This document shows positions 34,001 through 44,000 of a stretch of 46,798 nt of DNA, piece by piece. The stretch is from Luteolibacter rhizosphaerae (GTDB taxonomy: Bacteria > Verrucomicrobiota > Verrucomicrobiia > Verrucomicrobiales > Akkermansiaceae), in assembly GCF_025950095.1 (NCBI RefSeq), contig NZ_JAPDDR010000022.1, positions 1 to 46,798 on the forward strand, given 5' to 3'. The translations under genes were made by a program, and so were the position numbers. How positions within the stretch are numbered: position 1 is the stretch's first letter; every line of letters begins with the position of its first letter. The notes beneath the pieces were generated by a model that was not told the DNA's origin, did not search any database, and saw only the letters and a program-made list of their open reading frames with translations.

Positions 34001-37000
34001 ATTGGTACGCTCCCTTCCTGAGCGGGCTCGATTGGTCGATCGAATTCGCGACCGGCGATGTTTGGCTGAAAAGCACGCTGGCGACTCCGGGAGATGACGT
34101 GCTCTCGGGCGGGAACGCCGATGATCATATCCGCGGCGGGATCGGCAACGACACTCTCACCGGAGGCGCCGGCGCGGATCTTATCGATGGGGGCCCGGGT
34201 AATGATGTCCTTACCGGGGGCACGGGTCGCGACACCTATGTCTATTTGCCAGGCGACGGCAATGATGTGATCCACCCGAACTCGGCCACGACCGGAGAAA
34301 AGGATCTGATCGATCTCACGGCTTTCTCGCGTGAGGATGTTTCTCTCATTCTCACGACCCAAACCTTCGGTGTCGATGTTCTGATCACCATTACGGCAAC
34401 CGGGGAAACCCTGGAGATCAAGAACGCTCAGTTCGTGATCATCGAGTTTGATGATGCAGCGGTAGAGTTGGATCAAACGGGCACGGATATCCGTCAGGCG
34501 GGATCCATAGCCGTGGCTCCCGGATGGCACGATACGGACAGCGATGGGTTTCCGGATGACATGGAGGGCGAGTTGGCGGGATTCAATTCCGCGCTCGCCG
34601 ACCCTGCGGACAACGCCAGCTTCCCTGCCGACGATGCCATTGCCGACGCTTCGATCACCACGCCTTCGGGAAACCGTTTCCCAACGATTTCCGCCGCATT
34701 GGCCGCGGCCGAGGCGGGTCGTGCTGGCAGACCTTACGTCGTGATCAAGGTTGAGCCCGGAATCTATGCGGAGAGCCTGGACCTTGATATCACCGGAGTG
34801 TTTTTGCGTGGGCCCGGGAGCGCAGGGAGGGCGACTATAACCAGAGGCAATCTGACCCGGCCTGTTTCGATCAAAGGCCGGAAGCTGATTTTCGACGGAC
34901 TTTGCTGGGGCAGCAAGGAGCAACCCTTGGGGTTGAAGATTGGCGCTACGGACATCTCGGACGGAATCAGGTTCACCAACTCCCTGTTCGCGGACCGTCT
35001 GATCCAGGTCTCTTCCATCAATCCGCTCTCGATCGAGATTGAAGCTGGAGATGTCGCCTTCGTTCATTGCTCCTTCCTCGAGCTTTCCGAGATCAAGGTC
35101 TCGGCGGATGCAAGCGCGAGGGCCGTCAACTCGCTCTTCAAGTTGAACTCCCGCTCCACTTGGGCGGGAAGCGAGCGCTTGCGTTCCTTCTCTTGTCTTC
35201 CCAGTCCTTTGCAGGCCGACCCCACGCCTCCGGATCTAGCCTTCCGGAGCGATGGACTTCTGAAAGGTTACCCTGCGGCCTCGTGCCCGCCGCTCAATCT
35301 CGTGCCTGGCAGTGGTATCTTGAACGGATGGCGCGACCTCGACGGCGATCTACGCGACATCACTCCCGATATAGGTTGTGACGAATACATCGATGTGGAG
35401 GGTGGTGCCGACCACCTGCAGGATTCATGGGAAAGACGCTGGTTCGGAAACACCGCCGCCCAGAACGCCGCCGGGGATCCCGACAGCGACGGCAGGAGCA
35501 ATCTTCAGGAGTACAATGCAGAGACCAATCCCCTGACGCCTCCCGGCTCCGGAGGCGGTCTTGCGACCGTGGATCTATCGTCCGTCGACAGCTACAGCCA
35601 AGGCAACTTGCTCGGCGCGGCACCGATGCCTGCTTCCGGCTCATCGGATTGGCTCCTGACCGAAGCGGACGGGATCACGCTCGCAGGAAGACAAGGCTTC
35701 CTCGAATACAAGGCAGTCTTGCAGGATACCACGGTAGCGGCCCTGCTCGTGGATATCTCCTTCGCAGCGATCCAAGGCTTGGGGACAGGCCAGGGTGCTG
35801 TAAGGATCTTCCTCGATGGGGAGTTTGTCACCGAATTGCAGAATACCTCCGGCGAACTCCTGATCCCGCTTTACCTGCTCTCCGCCGGGGAACACACGAT
35901 CCGCCTGGAGCTGATCAATTCGCACCGGAGCTACCGGCCTGTCATCCATTCCATTGCACTCCGGGCACTGGACGCCCAATACGATTCCGCGGCGTTTCGT
36001 GAGCTCTTGATCGAGTCCTCCAATCCCGTGACCGTATTGCCGCAAGACTCCTTCGTGAGCCCGGCTTTCATCGAGGGCTTGGCCCTGCATCGCTCGTCCC
36101 TGAGACTGAATCTTGCGGGAGGAAGCGGGGTCGAGGTGAATGACGGACCCGACAACCTGTGGTATGCAAACGTCCCCTTGGAGGATTCGGCGTCGAACAC
36201 CAGCATCACCCTTTCGCGCGAAAACGGTGAGCTCGTGAGCCAGCACTCGATCTCATGGAAACCGGTGGTGCTTGGCGAGGTGTCCGAACTCACGATCCGG
36301 AAGGGAGATTCGCTGCGGCTGAAGATCAGCGGAAGCGGTATTCCGGCAGCGAGCCAAGTGGACTACATCGGCAATTCCAATCTCTTGGGATCAGGCGTTC
36401 TGGAGACTCCGCTCGCTCACGAGTTCGCTGAAGCCGGAACCTTCCTGATCACCGCCAGTGTCGGGGGAAATCCGGTTGCCGGAGCAAGCCTTACGCTAAC
36501 CGTGGTTGAAGCCAACTTCGGCGAGCCGCTGCTCGCGGCGAAGGGCGCCGGGATCCAGTGGAATCTGCCTAACGTGCCGACTTCGCTCGAACTGCAGGCC
36601 GACTCTTCCCTCTGGGCCTACGACAGGGTGGCATCCTACCTCTCGATGCAGCCGCGATCGATCGGGACTCATGCCGTCGTCGCTCGCATCGGCAGCGGCG
36701 GGCCAATCGTAGCGAAGGGGAAGGTGAACGTGATCAATGTCACCGGCACCGGCGCGAATGGAGGAGGGCGTGTCATCATCACTCTCCCCGATGGCCGGAA
36801 GATCGTGAACATGACCTACACGGTCAATGGTCCCATTCCGCCGAACCTTCTTGTCCGGGTGCAGCTTTACGCTGGCGGCACCACCTTCCTCGACGGTTCG
36901 ACCGTCGCATGGCTCAGCGCCGAGGATTTCGACGAGTTCGGGGTGGCCAATCTCGAGGTCGTGATCGGTTCCGGCGGGGCCATCTGCCAAGGCGTGGGAC

Positions 37001-37017
37001 TCTACCTGGGCGAATGA
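28033..37017 (+). CDS. Giant secreted RCC1 / RTX calcium-repeat protein
   Basis: A 2994-residue exported protein. It has an N-terminal signal peptide (28087, 'MLVIWASSCLIVSGVVA', is an alternative start), a chitobiase-C-terminal-like domain (about 36-115), and six or seven RCC1 beta-propeller repeats (about 116-530, units like 'KVWAWGRNTQGELGDNS'). Then come a bacterial Ig-like domain (535-619), thrombospondin-3-type calcium repeats (620-745) and a beta domain (790-1000). Six blocks of haemolysin-type nonapeptides (GGxGxDxLx) start near 1058, 1272, 1426, 1633, 1819 and 2017. Most are followed by a related beta domain ending in wording like 'GSVTIANWY'. A right-handed beta-helix region (about 2209-2400) and a long tail complete it. 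It probably folds outside the cell with calcium, as adhesin or matrix protein. No autotransporter or PEP-CTERM signal is seen. The lipoprotein gene overlaps its stop. Confidence 0.88.
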   Translation: MTPLLVRPGSCGGNLVRGMLVIWASSCLIVSGVVATPTFAPTEGDAIGRFNVVVSCATSGATIHYTLTGAEPTVYDRSIASQGSILIDRNMTLKAKAFNAGESSTTASGFFRVTGDIFAGGTSLMALKNDGKLFGWGHQDHGRLSNGSTSTTATATPGAAKSSLSGNPAIVDALQVSVGHRHMVMVDSFGKVWASGNNTLAECGRATGGEFTYAVQVRINTSNAPLIDCESVAAGVDFSAAVQTNGQVRSWGSQVSGRLGNGVHHASNVQSVANLVLKPGSVALTGIQQVALGKDFGIARQDHSDETPGGTGKVWVWGESSTGSLALGSVSDQLFAAEAKASATTGDFLTDALEVDAGETHAVVLRSKANTLDMDGTVWTMGSRANGRIGDNGLMTGNQNYPVKVRETNGTVLNDIIQISAGAAHTLALDKNGKVWAWGRNTQGELGDNSTTDRAGAVQVKKVGNVDLTNIVRISAGGYLGSVTPTLGFSSALAEDGTVYVWGNNKTGVLGNGVVADANTTVATALTSFKTQPGFPTITLDATVGTANAPGTATLTATVADPDGIQDVKFYLNGVLQTTTAQWSATVGSLAEGNYHCYAVVTDATGLETVSLPDTFSILPTLDSDSDGLVDSWEMAHFGNLSQSGSGDPDGDSVSNAAEAAAGTDPSANPDANSDGIPDHWVTWQLSLPGGVAVLDLPASGDPDGDLLTNLREFQLGTRPRHLDSDGDGESDWQELAQQTDPNNASSKSSPLEVSAYEGTTNLVVPQTLTNPITGAAYDLSLLGASPAVEPYEIRSSNQPGGPAYEWIEISGTGERMTAFDSNSYAMVTKTLPFAFPFYGTNYNNIYISGCGFLTLTDPGGSNPGFPVNFRTEFPNPAGHKPLIAPYEQFLEPHLDGSVYYQAFSDKVVVQYEQVRQYGDSLVTLQVVLYPDKTIRCNYKNIPLATGGFYVNGYLVGIQNAAGDKGLAASWYPNTSQQGLLLHSLDPLTIRFAAPTTMPADWVEASTTAVSGDPLGWSLEFTLTGLSPGLQEAQLVLKSQAGTTLYTRAVKLTVLPPGGSGDDTMTGSAANDTISGNGGADTISGLGGNDTLNGGAGSDTLSGGADNDTLNGGNDNDMLTGDAASDILNGDAGNDTLTGGAGDDTLAGGAGKDVYHYDLGDGHDTYTDIDGIHQADDLTADYSDLYFGPGINPAMLRSYYLPEDVTHPRGRLKLEVIHFSGGSVTISDWNVRSGSTNVYVSKRWRFHFADTTVWSGTLFWNLNLSTPFQGFTGGVGNDILMGSAATEEFRGLGGNDLMQGGDGWDTYYYEWGGGDDIIQDTPVTMQTSSLYIHGAALHDKLSYHFVAPDHLRIDIAHPSDPAKNGSVLLREWYRSTPFRVKENWRVYAQDGSGGWTNLSTFMHRMGTDGPDNMLLVYNHTGHGSTFDAGAGNDILHGTSWNESLLGAEGDDVIYAQSGNDTVSGGTGSDTLSGGGGDDALDGGEGDDTLWGEVGVDHLDGGDGADILDGGSDADVLNGGTGDDLLRGSYGSDVYEWDLGDGNDIVTDEPGDSSAGLINRLVFGIGIQPSDVELQVVDTSLKLVVKNVLGVPVGSVTIANWYGGASGGGHHSASWRIEYADHAGDWWAGKDRPTTGPDFLSGSSGSDEIAGGLGNDILQGQGGDDILNGNDGDDSLNGGDGVDALSGGSGADSLEGGDGADSLTAGMGSDYVRGGKGSDHYYWAVGDGNDTYEELAQNPGDVNVIHFSGEVAPGTGIDRLFVRVSPRGFDDAAFTVLASSGEVLAEITVRNWSASQGNWKVQFPGDPEPIDWALLSLLGTTAADTLTGSSYADEILGLAGDDVLAGAGGADTIDGGEGEDDISGGSGADLLRGSQGNDELHGGEGDDRLEGGEGQDLLEGDQGADILIGGLGDDTLDGGQGEDSYLWLAGDGHDTIHDIYGNGIGSSGLNRLVFGQEVTPATVRMVPVGADLRFEVLDADLQVVGSVSIKDWYAPFLSGLDWSIEFATGDVWLKSTLATPGDDVLSGGNADDHIRGGIGNDTLTGGAGADLIDGGPGNDVLTGGTGRDTYVYLPGDGNDVIHPNSATTGEKDLIDLTAFSREDVSLILTTQTFGVDVLITITATGETLEIKNAQFVIIEFDDAAVELDQTGTDIRQAGSIAVAPGWHDTDSDGFPDDMEGELAGFNSALADPADNASFPADDAIADASITTPSGNRFPTISAALAAAEAGRAGRPYVVIKVEPGIYAESLDLDITGVFLRGPGSAGRATITRGNLTRPVSIKGRKLIFDGLCWGSKEQPLGLKIGATDISDGIRFTNSLFADRLIQVSSINPLSIEIEAGDVAFVHCSFLELSEIKVSADASARAVNSLFKLNSRSTWAGSERLRSFSCLPSPLQADPTPPDLAFRSDGLLKGYPAASCPPLNLVPGSGILNGWRDLDGDLRDITPDIGCDEYIDVEGGADHLQDSWERRWFGNTAAQNAAGDPDSDGRSNLQEYNAETNPLTPPGSGGGLATVDLSSVDSYSQGNLLGAAPMPASGSSDWLLTEADGITLAGRQGFLEYKAVLQDTTVAALLVDISFAAIQGLGTGQGAVRIFLDGEFVTELQNTSGELLIPLYLLSAGEHTIRLELINSHRSYRPVIHSIALRALDAQYDSAAFRELLIESSNPVTVLPQDSFVSPAFIEGLALHRSSLRLNLAGGSGVEVNDGPDNLWYANVPLEDSASNTSITLSRENGELVSQHSISWKPVVLGEVSELTIRKGDSLRLKISGSGIPAASQVDYIGNSNLLGSGVLETPLAHEFAEAGTFLITASVGGNPVAGASLTLTVVEANFGEPLLAAKGAGIQWNLPNVPTSLELQADSSLWAYDRVASYLSMQPRSIGTHAVVARIGSGGPIVAKGKVNVINVTGTGANGGGRVIITLPDGRKIVNMTYTVNGPIPPNLLVRVQLYAGGTTFLDGSTVAWLSAEDFDEFGVANLEVVIGSGGAICQGVGLYLGE

Positions 37018-37982
37018 TGTCAACTTACCTGAAAATAGACATCCTCCCGGTGGGGCGGCGCGTTTTGTTCTTGGCGACCTGCCTAGGCCTTCTCGCTGGC
37101 TGCAAGCGTGCCCACAATTCTTCGGCGACGCCGGCAGCGGAACCTGCAGCTTTCGGGACGCCTGAGAAAGATTTGCCCGAAACGTGCGAGGGGATTCTCG
37201 AGAAGCTCCAATCAGGCAGTCCGGAAATTCCTCCGCAGGGCGTGGAGGAAGCATTGGCATATCTTCAGAAGCCCGCTCCTGCAGCAAGCGGGGAGGAATC
37301 CTCGGCCGAGTATTTCAATCTGGTGATCGGACTCCTGCTCGCGCAACCGGCAGCGGTGGAACGCCTGTCCGGAACGCTTCTCGCCGTCGCAGACGACCCT
37401 GCGGTTTCTCCAATTCTGCAGGACTATGCCTTACAGCACTTTTTCCACGCTTGGGCACGCGATCCCAATCTTCAGGGCAAAAGCGAGATGGAGTCGCGGT
37501 TGAAGCGGGAGATCGATGATGGGAAGGGACCCTTGTGCGGAACCGCATTGCTTACCGCCTGCAGGATGTTCGAAGCGGAGATGCCAATTACCGGTCCGAG
37601 GGGTCAGAGAGTCAGACCCTTGGGCTCATCTCCCGGCATTGTTCCTGCCTCCCGTACCGTGGCTTACCGGAGGGACGATTTCATCCACTCCGCTCTCCGG
37701 ATCTCCAGCGACCGGTCCGGCTTGCCAGCGGTTCGAACCAGCGCCTTCAACGTTCTACTGAGATTGGGGGTTCGCACATCTCTCGCTCCCGCCCGCTCCG
37801 TAGCCTCTGATATTTCAGAGCCCGAGCTTGTCCGTTGTGCCGCGGTAGCCGTGCTCGGCAGTTTGGGCGAACCCGCGGGTGACCGTAAGCTGCTTGAATC
37901 CATTCCGCTGGAACCGGCGCTCGTGAGGACGGCTGCCGAACTCGCCCTCTCCCGTCTTGCCGATTCTTCGTCCCGCCCTTGA
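37014..37982 (+). CDS. Lipoprotein with HEAT-like helical repeats
   Basis: This 322-residue protein has a lipoprotein signal ('FLATCLGLLAGCKR'; the lipid cysteine follows L-L-A-G). After a Pro/Ala linker come helical pairs ('QDYALQHFFHAWARDP', 'VRTSAFNVLLRLG', 'CAAVAVLGSLGEPAGD', 'VRTAAELALSRLAD') typical of HEAT/ARM-type repeats. ATG 37014 overlaps the TGA of the giant RTX gene (37015-37017). The Rhs gene starts 25 bases after its stop. Position implies a shared operon and a possible membrane-anchored role in exporting or tethering the two giant proteins; that role is inference. Confidence 0.78.
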   Translation: MMSTYLKIDILPVGRRVLFLATCLGLLAGCKRAHNSSATPAAEPAAFGTPEKDLPETCEGILEKLQSGSPEIPPQGVEEALAYLQKPAPAASGEESSAEYFNLVIGLLLAQPAAVERLSGTLLAVADDPAVSPILQDYALQHFFHAWARDPNLQGKSEMESRLKREIDDGKGPLCGTALLTACRMFEAEMPITGPRGQRVRPLGSSPGIVPASRTVAYRRDDFIHSALRISSDRSGLPAVRTSAFNVLLRLGVRTSLAPARSVASDISEPELVRCAAVAVLGSLGEPAGDRKLLESIPLEPALVRTAAELALSRLADSSSRP

Positions 37983-38007
37983 CCCAATCTTTCCTGCAAC
38001 CGCATCC

Positions 38008-41000
38008 ATGATTCTTCGCCGCCTGATCTCACTCCCGGCCGTATCCTTTTGGATCGCACTTCTGCTGTGTTTCCCCGCTGAGGGACAGACCGGTTTCCCG
38101 GGTGGAGGCAACAGCAACCCGTCTACCGCAAACGGCCCTCCGACGCACCCGGACGACGACAAGCCCTCGACTGACGATGAAGGCGGGAGCGGAGACCAGC
38201 CGCCGGGCCCTATCGATCTGGAAGCGGAACTCGAGAAGAGCTGCGAAGAACTGCTCCGTGACCTTGAGGACAAGTACGGGGATGGCACCGGCAACCCAGG
38301 CAGCGTGGACCTTACTTTCAAGTTGGCGGCCTGCCCCCTGGAGAAGTCCGTCTCAGCCGGAGCCCTGAGGCTCTATTTCGACGAACCTGCCGAAAACATG
38401 GGGGATCCGGTCCACCTGCAGTATCACTCGGTGGCAGGAGCCGAGATCTCCAGCCAGGAAGTCACCGGGCTGCCCTCGGGGGTCGCGCGGCGTTACACGA
38501 TCAAGCAGGCATCGGGCAAGCCCTTGAGCTTTGAACTCAAGACCGGCCAGAGCGTGATGAAGCCCTACGGGAGCGGTTCCGCCAGTGCCGCCCGGGTTGA
38601 ACTACGGACCTCCACCGGAATCACCACCGACCCGGCGAATGCCACGATCATCCGCCAGTATCGGACAGCCGGTGGCTACATGGACTTCAATGCTTCCACG
38701 GGCAAGATCCAGGCATGGGCGGGACCTACAGGCAGAGCCCTCAACCTCACCAACTCCCCCGAGCAAGGTGCGAATGTTGCGGGTCTGGAAGTCATCCGCG
38801 AGGGCGCGGCGATCCGTCAGGTCAGGTCGGCCGCCGGACTTCTCGATATCGTTCCGGATGCCTCGGGCCGTGGTTACAGCGTCATCACTTACCTTCCTTC
38901 GGAAGTGCTGGCGAAGGCCGGTAACCGCTATCCGCTGGTTTCCGACGCGAAGCCCAAACAAACGATCCATGTCACTCACCCTGTCGGAAGGCAGCGGTTG
39001 CTCGCCACCTATACCGATCACTCGCCGGATGGCATGGCCGATCAGGTGAAGGTCTTGACCTTTGACTACCTCGATCCGCTGGACGGCGGGCACGAATGGA
39101 AATTGTCCTCCGAGTCCGAAGGACTGTCGGTATCCAGCACCCGTCGTGTGCTGCCCGATCATGATAAATCGGGGATGCGGCGCGTGATCCGCGAGAGGAA
39201 GGATGGGACCGGGAAACTTCTGGTCCGGACCGAGACCCTCCAGCAATACGAGCAATCATGGGATGGCTGGACTGATATTTCGGAGATCGAGATCCCCGAG
39301 GGAGATTCTTCCGCCAAACTCGTCCGAAACTTCCGTTACGGCACCACCCCGGGGGAGAACGACTTTCGTAAGGTCAACTGGCAGAAGACCGGCAGCGGTC
39401 TCACCTACACCTTCCAGTATGATTCAGAAGGCCGGATGACCCGCCGGATGCGCCCTTGGCTGGATGGAGGCAATGGTCTCTTCCTGATCGAGAGCTACGC
39501 CTACGCGCCCCACGGGCCCGGTGAAACCGTGCTGCCGGGCGATGAACGCCCTCGCACTACCACCGTCGAAGTTGGAGCCCCGGGGTCGGGTTCGAACACC
39601 ATTCTCACCCGGACCTTCTTTGCTGCCTATAATGACGCTTCAAATGGCAATCGCCACACGGTCGTCAAGGAAGATGCCGCAACTCCTTCGAGCGGATATG
39701 GCAACCCCGCGAACCGGCGGGTCGTGGAAGTCTTCAATGCCGCGGGAGCAGGAGTGGAAGCCGGGCGTCTCCGTGAGGTGATTGCCGCAGCGGGCGTCCG
39801 TTCCTTATACGAATACACTGCCGGCCCATCCCAAGGATTGATCGAGACCTTGACCTCGCCTTTGAATGCAATTGGCGAGGCCAAGAAGGGTATCACTCGG
39901 AAGGTCGTCACTGAGAAGGATGCGGCCGGGCGCACCCTGAGAATCCGCCGGTCGGTCTACAACGGGTCCGGGTACGTCGATGTCGAGGAGGATATCCGGG
40001 TTCACGCCCGCCAGGGACAGCTACTGCACGTCACACGCACTGACCTGGTCAGCGGCAGACAACGTCTAGTTGAAAGCTTCCAGTGGAAGGGGGAGCGCGT
40101 GATCGCCACCACCGACGAATCGGGCAAGACCACGAGACAGGCCTATGATGGCCATGGTCGCCAAACCTTGATTGCCACCAGTGACATCCCGGAGGTCGCA
40201 TCACCGCTCGGCGGACTGAGCTACCCCGCCCGCAACGGGGTCTCCAGCGTCACCACCGGTTCCATCGCAGGAAGCCTGCACAGCATCACCTGGGGCGACT
40301 TCACGATCACGACCAGCGCGGGAGGGCTCAGCACGCAGCGCTCCATCAAGAACGATGCCCGCGGCCGGTTGACCCAGGAAACCGATTCCGATGGCTATGT
40401 CTCGAAGGTCCACTACTCCGCCGACAACCTAAGGCGGACCGTGACCCGCAAGGACCTCTCGACCGAACGCACGGTGGACTACCTTGATGGACAGCTCAAG
40501 GAGCGCAGCGGCACCGGGGCCGTCGCCGTTTTCTACAGCTATGCGCCGCGGACTGGAGGAGGGCTGATCACCACCACCCGCTTCGGCCGCGCCGATAGCC
40601 CGCGCTACCGGAAGGTGGAAACCGACATGTTGAACCGCACGGTGGCGGTCACCACCCCCGCGTATACGGGAACCTTGGTACGAACCATCGAGTATCTACC
40701 CGGCACTGATCTGCCGGTGCGGGAGGCCGCGTCGGCCCCTGATGTTCCGGTGAAGCTCCTCGCTTACGACAGCTTCGCCACGCCGGTGCGGCAGGGGCAG
40801 ACCGTGCGTGGCGGCGCCACCACCTTGGATATTTCGTCAGCCGATCGCGTCCAAGACGTTGAAACCGACCTGATCTCCGATGCCGGGGGCCTTTGGCATG
40901 TCGGGCGGCAGTTCATCTACCCCCACGCGGGGGCGAATGCCAGCCAACGGCATCTGGTGATGGAAGTGCGGAAAAAGCTGGCCGGCTTCGAGACGAACGA

Positions 41001-44000
41001 GGTTTCGAGAAGCTATTCGGTCGATGCCTTCGGCAACTGGAGCCAACGGGTTACCGAGGAGATCCCTTCAAGCCGTCTGCGAATCGAACGCTCGACCTCT
41101 AACGCCTACGCGGGTGAAGGCGTCACCGTGGTTCATGGCGGTCTGCTAGTGGAACAGCGCCGCCCGGGTGACAGCGCCTCGACCATCACCAGTCACGATG
41201 GGCTCGGGCGTGTGGTCGGGGTCAAGGAACCGCGTCATGCCAATGCCAGCTCTTTCGCCTACGCCATCGGGAGTTCTCGCCCTGTGAGCCAAACCGATGC
41301 CAGCGGCGTGGTCACCAGCTTCAGTTATTATCCCCAAGGGGTCGCGGGTGCAGGGAGAATCGCGGCAACCACCTTCCCCGATACCACCGTCCGCCGGACT
41401 GCCTATGACCTTCACGGGAACGTGACGAAAGAGTGGGGGAGCGCGACTGCGGCCCTGTCCTACCAATACAACCTCTACGACGAGTTGGTCGGAAGTCTCA
41501 CCTACCGGCAAGCGACTCCCGTTGATAGCGCCTCCTGGCCCTTGGAGCCCGGACCTGCGGACTCCACCGAGTGGATCAGGCAGGAGAGCACCGGCCTGCT
41601 GGAACAGAAACAGGATGCCGATGGAAAAGGTGCCACGCTGGTTTACGACCAAGCGGGCCGCATCGCGACCCGGACCTCCGCGCGCGGCATTGTGACCACT
41701 TATGGCTACGACGCCTGGGGCCAGCAGAATCTCATTGATTACGGCGACGCCACCCCGGACGCGGCGATGAGCTACGACCGCATGGGCCGGAATACCCTGC
41801 AAGACAACGGAATCGCCTCGACCGCCATCGAATACTCCCCGGTCAATCTCCTGCCTATCGCGGAAACCATCAGTTACGATCTCAATCAGGACGATGTGCC
41901 CGAATTGTCCCGTCGGATCGACCGTGGCTACGATGCCTTCCTGCGGCCGCAGGGTATCACGCTCTCGAACGATGGTAGCGCCGAGAGCGGCACCGTTTAT
42001 GGCTATGACGCCGTAGGCAGGCTTTCTTCCGTGAATGGTGGGGGCCTGGGAACCTTTGCCTACAACTACACCCCCAATTCCTCCCTGCCATCGAGTGTCA
42101 GCGGCCCTGTCCACGCGGGTTCCAGCACTTGGGAGCCCAATCGCGACCTACTGGACGTGAAAGAGAACAAGGTGGGTAGCACGGTGGTTTCCCGCTTCGA
42201 CTACACCACCAACGGCATGCAGCGCCGCTCGGCGGTAAGCACGAGCGGCACCGCCTTCACATCCGCACGTGAGATCGGCTGGACCTACGATTCACTGGGC
42301 CAAGTCATCGCGGCGGATTCCAGTGTTTCGGGGCAAGACCGGGCCTATGGCTACGACGCCGCGGGCAACCGGCTGAAATCGGCAGATAGCCTGACGCTTC
42401 CCGGTTCGCCTAACTATGCAGTCAATCATCTCAACCAGTACACCTCGATCGGTCCTGTCTCACCGGTCTACGATCTGGATGGCAATGCGACCTCCTACCC
42501 GCTCCCTGCCTCGCCTCTCGCCAACAGCACCTTGGCTTGGGATGCAGAGAACCGGTTGAAGTCCACGACCGTTGGAGGAACTCCGGTCACTTATTACTAT
42601 GACACGACCGGACGCCGGATTGCAAAGGTCAGTGGAGGCACCACGACCTTTTACCTGTATGACGGCTGGAACTGCATCGCCGAATACCAGAAGACCGGCG
42701 GCGACCTCCCGGTGCTCAAGCGCGCGGCGCTCTGGGGCACGGGCTCCGGCGGGGTGGAGGGCCTTCTCTCTCTCTGGATCGAGGGCTCGATCTACTATCC
42801 GCTCTACGACGGCGCAGGCAATGTCACCCAATACCTGAACGCCTCCGGGTCGGTCGCCGCGCATTTCGAATACGACCCCTTCGGGAGGGCCACCGTCGAT
42901 ACCGATACCGCCGAGCTCTTTAACATCCGCTTTAGCACGAAGCAGATCGATACCCTCACGGGGCTCTACTACTATGGGTATCGTCATTACGACCCGATTA
43001 CCGGCCGCTGGCTCTCGCGGGATCCCCTGGGGGAAGCCGGGGGACTGAACCTCTACGGCTTCGTCTTCAACAACGCCATCAACCTCGTCGATCCTCTGGG
43101 ACTCGAAGGAGACGAATACTTCGGCGAATCCTTCATCATGACCTTGCAGTATGCCCTGCCTGCATTCGGTCGCGACCTGAAGAACATAGGCAGCCAGATC
43201 GTGGAAGGCGTTGGTGCGGTCGGTGGAGTTATCGGCAATGAGATCGCCTTGATCCAAGGAGCGATCCAAGACCCCTACTTGGCCGAAGAATACAAGAAGA
43301 CATGGCAAAACCGCGGCGACACTGCCGCTGCGATCGCCGGCTTGATCCTCGAAGCGACCCACGATCCGTTCGTCCGCAGGCTGATCTGGTGCAACCTGTC
43401 CGAAGACATCAAACAGCGCTACAGTGGCGAGGAAGGCTTCCTGCAGGCTCTCATCGACGGCCAGGTCGCTGCGATTCAGGCGATCACCGGAGCAGGCCTG
43501 GCGAAAGGCTGGGATGCACTGGCGAAATCCGCGAAGCTCGCAAAACTGGCGAAGCTCGCGAAGGTGGATCTTCCTGATCTTCCGACAGGAAAACTTCCCA
43601 ATCTTCCGGACGGTGACCTCCCTGAGGGCTTTCCGGGATCCTGCTTTGTTGCCGGAACCCCGATCCAAACCGAAGAGGGCGGCAAACCGATCGAATCCCT
43701 CCGGGTCGGGGATCGTGTTCTCACGACCGATGGCAGTTCCTCGACGTCCATCGAGCCCGCCAACTGGCGCAAGATCCGCCTCAGGATGCCCAATCCGGAG
43801 GCTCCTGCCGATATTCTGGAGATCGAACTCCTTCGCACGATCCAGTGGATCGCAGCGACGGGATGCGAGCCAGGAACCCGGATGTGGTTCGTGCTTGAGG
43901 AAATGGGCCTGCGGGGATGGGCGGAGGTCATAGGCATTGATGCCTGTCCGGTCATTGAAGCGGGGCGCGGGCGGGTCGTTCTTGCCACGGTGACCCACGA

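Noticed and set aside
31205..34265. CRISPR-like regular repeats
   Set aside because: The repeats are coding nonapeptides with period 27 that vary in sequence; there are no constant repeats with unique spacers and no cas genes.
33469..35067. 532-codon minus-strand frame over the RTX region
   Set aside because: Antisense of regular GGxGxD repeats, which keep the opposite frame free of stops.
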